From NCBI RefSeq assembly GCF_003086295.3, contig NC_092050.1, positions 150,604,699 through 150,668,698 of the forward strand: a stretch of DNA of 64,000 nucleotides, given 5' to 3'. This DNA comes from Arachis hypogaea. Its lineage: Eukaryota; Streptophyta; Magnoliopsida; Fabales; Fabaceae. Each line of letters opens with the position of its first letter. The stretch's first letter is position 1. Made by a program: the position numbers and the translations under genes. The notes under the pieces were generated by a model that saw only the letters and a list, made by a program, of their open reading frames with translations, was not told the origin of the DNA and searched no databases. Shown one piece after another: positions 58,302 through 64,000 of the stretch.

Positions 58302-61300
58302 GGGTTTTAAGGTATAGACTAAAAAAAATTTTCGTCTCTAATCTTTTTTTTTGCATTCAAAATCGTCTCTAAGGTTTAACTTAGTTTAAAAATCGTCCTT
58401 CGGACCGAAATACTCTTCTCCTTCTTCACCAAAATACCCAGTTTTTCTTCTCCATCACAGCAGCATTTCTTCTTCTTTTTCTTCTTCTTCAACTAGAATT
58501 TCAACAGCAACAACATAATTTCAATAGCAGCAACAAAATTTTAATTAACAGATATAAAAAAATCAAAACAGAAAGTTAACTCGCAAATATCAGAAGCAGA
58601 AGAATGGAATAGAATCAGAAATAACATAGAAACAGAAGAACAATAGAATCAGAGTTGACAACAACAATGTGATTAACAAAATCAACAAATCTAACAATGC
58701 AATTAACAAAAAAAAACAGAAGTAGAATAATCAATTTAATTAACAAAATCAAAAACAGAAGTAGAATAATCAACTTAATCAGAAACAGAATTGGAACCCA
58801 GCGGCGAGGAGCAACGGTGAGCGACAAGGAGCAGCGGCGAGCTAGAGAGAAAGAGCAGCAGCGGCAAGATCCAGTGGCGAGGACGCGAAGCAGCGACGAA
58901 CGACGAGAAACAAGAGCGAGCGGCGAGGAGCAGCGGCGACCGGCGAGCCTGCGAGGAGGATGAACAAAACGACGACGCAGTGGACGTTCGTCCTCTCTTG
59001 CCGACGTCATCGCCACCCTCCCTTTCCCTTTCTTCTTCTTCCCTCCCCCCTCGCGTGATTCCCTTCTCCCCACCTTCCTTTCCCCCTTTCCCCCTCGCCA
59101 CTCCCCTGCGTGATTCCCTTTTCCCTCTTATCTGCTCTCTTTTTTATATATATATAAATTTTTAGTTAGTGTAAGACTCCAGATTTGAAAATTAAATAAT
59201 AAATTATTTATGATATTTTATTTATTCGAGAATATATTTTCAGAGATTTTTATATTAATTGAGTACATTTTTATTATTGATTTAAAGTTTTAGTAATTGC
59301 AAAGTAATAAGAATTTTATATGCTTTGATTTGAATATTTAGATTTTAAACTTTATTTATGATTTTAAAAAATTAATTTAATTATCTCTAATTATTAAATT
59401 AGAGCATTTATTTGAAAATAATGTGTAAATTGATAATTAAATAGTATTTTTATAAATATTAGTGTTGCATTAAAAATTGAATTTTCAATTACTCTATTAC
59501 CCCTAATTTTATTAAAAATACCTATACTAGCACAAACTCTTTTTCCGCAATCAAAACCCTAAATCCCCAAAACACACCCTCCTAACCCTAATATTCACTA
59601 ACAGCCGCCATTCACCCCCCAAAACCCTTACCCAATGGGAAAGAAAGGAAAGAAGAGAGGGAGAGCTTGAGTGATGCTGGGAGAAGGGAGAAAGGAGAAA
59701 GGGAGGGAGACCGCGCCAACGCCGCTGGGTCTCGCCGCCACTGCCAAACTGCCGCGCGAGGGAGCAAAGGAAGAAGACGCCACCACTACTGCCAGCTTTG
59801 TCACGCTGGTCATTTTTGCCGTCGTGTTGCCTTGTCGTTGTGGGAGAAAGGAGATGCGCGAGCTAAAGGGAGCTGGAGGACTGCCGCCGCCGTTCGTGTG
59901 TCGCCATCGCCATTGTCGCATCCTCCATCAGCGTTGTTGCACGCGAAGAAGAGGAGGAGCTCGTCCTCGCCATATCTGCACCGTCGTCGAGCTGCTGTGC
60001 GTCACAGAATCTTCCCGGAGCTGTCGTCTCCTACCGCTGCTGTCATGGGCCGCATGGTTGTTCCCCTGAGATATCGTCGCTATTGTTTGGGGGTTGCTGC
60101 CGCTCCGTTGTCTCGGTTCCTACTTAGCGCAGTAAGTTGTTTTCCTCCGAAACCCTTTAGTCGCTGTTCTGTTATCTCATGCTAAGGTTTTGCGGCGTTA
60201 TTTGCCATACGGTTGAGTATTGGTGCTTGCATGTCACGATTAGGGTTATAGTTGTTATTGCGGAAGCGTTATGGAGCTGTGGTTGCGGCTGCCACTGCTG
60301 TGGGTCGAGAGAAAAAGAGTTTTCGTCGTGTAGTTGAGTCCCAATCGAGGTAGGGGCACTTTTCTTAAACTTATTTTACTTTTCAAGAATTGTTACAAGT
60401 CGATATTAATGCAAAAATATATTTGTTATGATTTCATATGTCTTATGAATTGAACTGAGTTGCCTTGAATGAATGTAATTGATTGCTTGATTGGTTTATT
60501 AATTTATTGAAGATGTTTAGTTGGGTCTTGTACTTGGTTTAAGGTTGTTATGATGATGATTGGATTGTGGCTGTTTCTGATTATTGAGTTGGCGTTGTGG
60601 TAGTGAATGAAAGATTGATTTGAAAATCTGATTCGTAGTTGAAGGATGATTTGAGATTTGGAAAATGATTTAATTTTGGAAATGAATTGAGGTTTGGAAA
60701 TGATTTGATATTAGAATTCATCTGATTTTAGAAATGATGTGAAAAGAGTTTGAGAAATGGCTTGGTTGAGACCTGAAAAGGGTGATAAATGCCTGAGTTT
60801 TAGAGAACAGTGCTGCCAAAATTTTATAAAAAATTGGAAGTTGTGTTTTGGTTAAAATTGATTAAAAAATTATTTTATTTTATTTTGATTTTACTAAAAA
60901 AAAAGAGCATGTTTTAAGGCGTTTTAGCTAATTTCTAAGAATTATAGTTTGTTAAATGAGCTTTGAATCTTTTGAAAGGAATTTAAATTTAAAATGGTTT
61001 TAAAGGAAAAAGGATTTGAAGAAAAGGTATTGAATGGAGTATTGTAACAAAAGTGGGAATATTTTGAAACTAAGAATGAAATAGATAAAAAGACAATGAA
61101 TGTGTCAAGTTTGGCAAGGACGGTGGTCGATCCGCTTGTCTATGTTTTCTCGTTGGTTGCATGTGACAGGGCACGTATTTCCTCTAATGGTGACGGGACA
61201 CGTATTCCCTCTAATGGTGACAGGGCACTCTCCCTCTAATGGTCAGCCGATGTGCCGAGATGTTAGTGCGCAACCTTGAGACAATATCCGGGTTAGCTAC

Positions 61301-62388
61301 CGAATGTGTTGGGTTCTGGGAGTTTAACTGAGACGTGAGCTCACAGCCAGTAGAATAGACATGCATCATGTTGTATTTGTTTGCTTTGTTTGGGTGTGTT
61401 TAAGTATTTTGGCTTGCCTATCTGATAGATTCTGATAACTGTTCTTTAAATGTGTTTGCCTTGTATTTGTTTGTGCTTGTGATTGATTTCTGTTTTGAGT
61501 ATTTGGTGGTGGATTGATGATAGCGGTGATGGATTTTTTGGGCCAGAGACCGAGATTTGCTTATATATTGGGTCGGAGGCCGTGATTGGTTATGTTTGTG
61601 CCAGAGACCATGATTGGTGAGTTTTTAGATTGATTGACCATTTGGTATGTATTGAAATGTTATGCAAATTGTCGAGATTAAAACTTTTTATAAGAAAAAG
61701 ATATGAAGTTGGCTTTTTTGTACTATTAATTGCGGTCGTTTAAAAAGGATTCGTAGGACGAATGAAGATCTCTGTTTTTAAATTTATTCTTCTTTTTATA
61801 CGTATCCTCTTATGACAATTCTTAAACCCTCTATTGAGAACCTGTGAGAACAATGTTCTCATCTCCTATAGATTTACTTTTTCAGTGACAGATTCAGGAA
61901 GTTTTGATGCGAAGCCACGACCGATCTACAAAACTTATTATATATGATTGTACTTTCTGAATTTAGTTTAGTTATTAAATTTCCCCTTGATAATTATTGT
62001 TTTGGTTGTTAGAGGGATAAGACTTGTATTTGAGAATTGTTGAATATGATCACATAATATATATATTACGTGGTTTAAAACAAAAGGCTTTTTCGTTTTC
62101 ATAATTAAAAATTCAGTTTGTATCCGCGAATGTTTAATATTAAATAAATATAATACTAAATTAAAGGGGTAAAGGTAGGTAGCGCCTAAACTTTTAGTGC
62201 TATCATGAGATGCTAAAAGTTAGGGTGTTACAGTTAGGGGTAATTTGGTAATAAAATTTAAAATTTAAGTAAAAAAGACGATTTTAAAACTAAGTTAAAC
62301 TTTAGGAACGATTTTGTATGCGAAAAAAAGTTGGAAATGAAAAAGATTTTCGCCCTATATCTTAGAGACTAAAATCGTATTTAACCCT
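58302..62388. mobile_element. MULE-like element split by a nested LTR insertion
   Basis: The left arm (58302-58410, GACTAAAAAAAATTTTCGTC, AAAATCGTCTCTAAGGTTTA, TTTAAAAATCGTCC) is mirrored by the right arm (62270-62388, GACGATTTTAAAACTAAG, AACTTTAGGAACGATTTTGT, ending AATCGTATTTAACCC). Without the 3,063-bp nested LTR the element is about 1.0 kb. Its left internal part is GC-rich (58790-59110), like the elements at 15391 and 26821. It sits in an ATT microsatellite, which hides the exact target duplication. Open frames in the GC-rich core show only Arg/Ser-rich composition. Confidence 0.75.
59170..62232 (+). mobile_element. 3-kb solo LTR (probable Ty3/gypsy) nested in the MULE-like element
   Basis: The segment runs TGTAAGACTCCAGATTTGAA to TTAGGGTGTTACA (TG...CA) and is flanked by GTTAG on both sides (59165-59169 and 62233-62237), a perfect 5-bp duplication. 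It contains no gag or pol and no internal repeat of its ends, so it is a solo LTR of unusual length. Its layout (AT-rich start, GC-rich transcribed-like middle at 59620-60330, GGTAGGGGCACTTTTCTTAA, and a block with CAACCTTGAGACAATATCCG) recalls large LTRs of legume gypsy elements. The superfamily call is inference. The GC-rich open frames near 59667-60185 are part of it and not host genes. Confidence 0.8.
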
Positions 62389-62498
62389 ATTATTATTATT
62401 AGGGTAAATCACATATATAAATCAAATGCAAGCAGATATTACACAATTCTACCAAAAGAGAAAAGGTTACAAAGTTCTACCAGAAGGAGAATTTTATG

Positions 62499-62849
62499 TA
62501 GTTCGAATGAGGCTCATTCGAATTACAAAACCCACAGTAATTCGAATCAGTTAAATTCGAATTAGTCAAGATCAACGTAATTCGAATTATTTCAATTCGA
62601 ATTATGCATGTATTGAATCCATGGAGTAATTCGAATCACATTGATTCGAACTATATGCAAACGTGAACTACACTAGTTTGACCCGGTCTAAATCGAACTA
62701 GCCCACTGTTTTGACATACAGAGTAATTCGAAACAGGTTGTTTCAAATTACACACAAATTTGGCTGCACATGGTAATTCGAAGGATGCTCATTCGAATTA
62801 CAGAGCTTTTCCCTATAAATAGAGTTCGAATTGAGCTCATTCAAACCAC
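62499..62849. repeat. array of eight AATTCGAA palindromes
   Basis: Eight consecutive imperfect palindromic units of about 30 bp, most of the form GTAATTCGAA-N10-TTCGAATTAC, separated by short spacers. Examples are GTAATTCGAATCAGTTAAAT with TCGAATTAG, and GTAATTCGAAGGATGCTCAT with TCGAATTAC. The last unit overlaps the transcribed region just downstream of the TATA box. Confidence 0.85.
62813..62822 (+). promoter_or_regulatory. TATA box of the PMD gene (second MULE)
   Basis: CTATAAATAG, about 120 nt upstream of the ATG at 62934 and set between the last two palindromic units, as in the first element. Confidence 0.65.
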
Positions 62850-62933
62850 AATCCCAAACCCCTGTCACACCAAATCCCAGAGAAAACTCTTTTTCTATGA
62901 CTCCAACAAAGTGTTCAACATCACTTTTAGCTT

Positions 62934-63865
62934 ATGGGGGATAACCCGGACCGACTATATCCTTTGGATGGGGTCGCCCGTGTAGCTGGTGTTATCAATG
63001 AAGAGGTTAGTGCGCACTTGTCCTTTTAAAACAGGATTTAATGTGTTGTTTTTATATTCTTGCCTTTTGTTTGTTATAATGGTAGTTGTTATTTACCGTT
63101 ATTTGGTTAGAATAGAGTTGTTATATTAGTGGTTATATTATTGGTTTATTAGTGAGCACAAATAAAGAGAAAAGTATGAATAGTAAGAATAACGGAGGGT
63201 GAAACTTAGTTAGAGTAAGATTTTCTTTGTTAACATGAATAGTAATCATTGAGGTAAAATTTATATTTTACCATTATACTATTTTTAAGAAAAAAATTTT
63301 AAGAGAATTTTTTTTATTAGGCCCAGTTTGATGTATATATGAAGTTATTTTCCATTTTAATCTGTAACATTATTTGTTAGAGTACAAGCTGTATTATTTG
63401 GATTAAGATACACATTAGTGAATAATGTTCTATAAATATGTTCCGAGCTAAGAGACAATTTGATACGTTCTTTATGCAGCCCAATCGATGTTTCACGAGC
63501 ATGCGACAGCAGCAGGGTATGCGCCTCGTCGAGAGGTATGTTCCGTACTTGCAGATGGCATGTTTATACTATCTTGCGAGGCTGAACGAGAGTTGGTTTA
63601 GGTTGGATGAGCCACTGGTCAGTGCATTTGTGGAGCGCTAGCAGCCGGAGACGCACACCTTTCATATGCCATTCGGGGAGTGCACGATTACACTGCAGGA
63701 CGTGGCGTACCAGTTAGGGCTGCCGATCGATGGACATTATGTTAGTGGATGCCTGACAGATTTTCAAACGTACATCGAGGGTGGTCACCCAGCTTGGGTG
63801 TGGTTCGAGGAGCTGTTGGGTGTGTTGCCTCCTGCGAACTGCATTCAGAAGTTTGCAGTGAAATA
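62934..63865 (+). pseudogene. plant mobile domain (PMD) protein, second copy, truncated
   Basis: Exon 1 (62934-63005) has an intact start and reads MGDNPDRLYPLDGVARVAGV INEE over 24 codons. The intron 63006-63479 is GT-AG (GTTAGT, TTTATGCAG). Exon 2 begins PNRCFTSMRQQQGMRLVERY, then VPYLQMACLYYLARLNESWF, and after a W-to-TAG stop at 63639 continues in frame: PETHTFHMPFGECTITLQDV, AYQLGLPIDGHYVSGCLTDF and WVWFEELLGVLPPANCIQKF. It runs into transposase sequence at about 63860, so the C-terminal half of the domain is lost. It is better kept than the copy at 10301 (one stop, no frameshift) but still not functional. Confidence 0.9.
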
Positions 63866-64000
63866 TGTCTTCACTACTTTGTACTGTTCCCCGCGTCGGA
63901 TGATATATGTCTTCACGCTTAACACGACCTCCTCTTTATCCTGAAACTGCTGACCATCCTGAAATTCTGATAGACCTCTGATACCCTGAGTATCTCTGGC
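63866..64000 (-). pseudogene. MULE transposase fragment, convergent with PMD
   Basis: The minus strand reads RDTQGIRGLSEFQDGQQFQD, KEEVVLSVKTYIIRRGEQYK and VV. It corresponds to the MuDR DNA-binding region of the first element (GLAEFQVGKQFQDKEEVVLS), and then stops where the PMD exon begins. The N-terminal part lies beyond the right edge. The catalytic domain is deleted. A 12-bp direct repeat ATATGTCTTCAC (63863-63874 and 63904-63915) lies at the junction. Confidence 0.85.

Larger units (their letters stand above)
62402..64000. mobile_element. second PMD-type MULE (runs off the window)
   Basis: The left end GGGTAAATCACATATATAAA closely resembles the terminus of the first PMD MULE (GGGTAATTCACATTCATAAA). 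The layout is the same: terminal repeat, palindrome array, TATA box, PMD exon 1, intron, exon 2, then transposase on the opposite strand. It begins 13 bp after the end of the previous MULE-like element, in the ATT run. Confidence 0.85.

Noticed and set aside
59667..60185. Arg/Ala/Cys-rich frames of 132 and 172 codons
   Set aside because: They lie inside a 3-kb solo LTR with a perfect 5-bp duplication and have no motif.
62499..62849. Regularly spaced palindromes that look CRISPR-like
   Set aside because: This is a plant nuclear MULE end; the conserved arms and variable centres fit subterminal transposon repeats, and there are no cas genes.
1..64000. tRNA, rRNA or microRNA genes
   Set aside because: No convincing cloverleaf, rRNA block or short miRNA-type hairpin was noticed by eye; the only strong hairpins are MITEs and the foldback element. 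A tRNAscan or miRNA search was not possible.

Overview
This is an AT-rich plant nuclear window. Spliced GT-AG genes, Ty1/copia elements, Mutator-like elements (MULEs), MITEs and plant mobile domain (PMD) sequences all point to a flowering plant. The MIOX coding sequence and the particular PMD and MULE families fit a legume best, and Arachis (peanut group) most of all. The species call is inference from recalled family character, not from a search.

Only one clear host gene is present: the 5' part of a myo-inositol oxygenase gene on the minus strand at the left edge (1-1233). The rest is a layered transposon field. From left to right it holds: a 1.4-kb foldback element (2306-3703); two solo copia LTRs, each with a perfect 5-bp target duplication (3998-4520 and 6159-6607); a MULE carrying a PMD gene and a convergent transposase (9803-13484); a Pack-MULE with a captured lectin-receptor fragment (15391-16679); a complete but dead copia element (18346-23537); a GC-rich MULE-like element (26821-27936); a small heat-shock protein fragment (28607-28754); a MULE-type element with a FAR1 DNA-binding domain (31745-33548); and a 6.1-kb MULE with a decayed transposase plus an apparently intact GRF zinc-finger gene (33869-39954). 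After that come a 5'-truncated copia (42402-45045), a rearranged copia of the same family as the solo LTRs (about 45930-51760), a cluster of six G-boxes (52456-52658), a 413-bp MULE-like MITE (55762-56174), a LINE remnant (57240-58090), a MULE-like element split by a 3-kb solo LTR (58302-62388), and the start of a second PMD-type MULE (62402 to the window end).

The most interesting theme is architecture. In both MULE families that retain transposase, a second gene reads inward from the opposite terminal repeat and meets the transposase tail to tail. This resembles mudrA/mudrB of maize MuDR. The partner is a PMD gene in one family and a GRF zinc-finger/membrane-anchor gene in the other. In the GRF family the partner has stayed open while the transposase has collapsed. 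In the PMD family the subterminal regions are built of about 30-bp imperfect palindromes with AATTCGAA-like half-sites. Nearly all transposon genes here are broken, often by W, Q or R codons turned into stops, as expected from C-to-T decay of methylated DNA.
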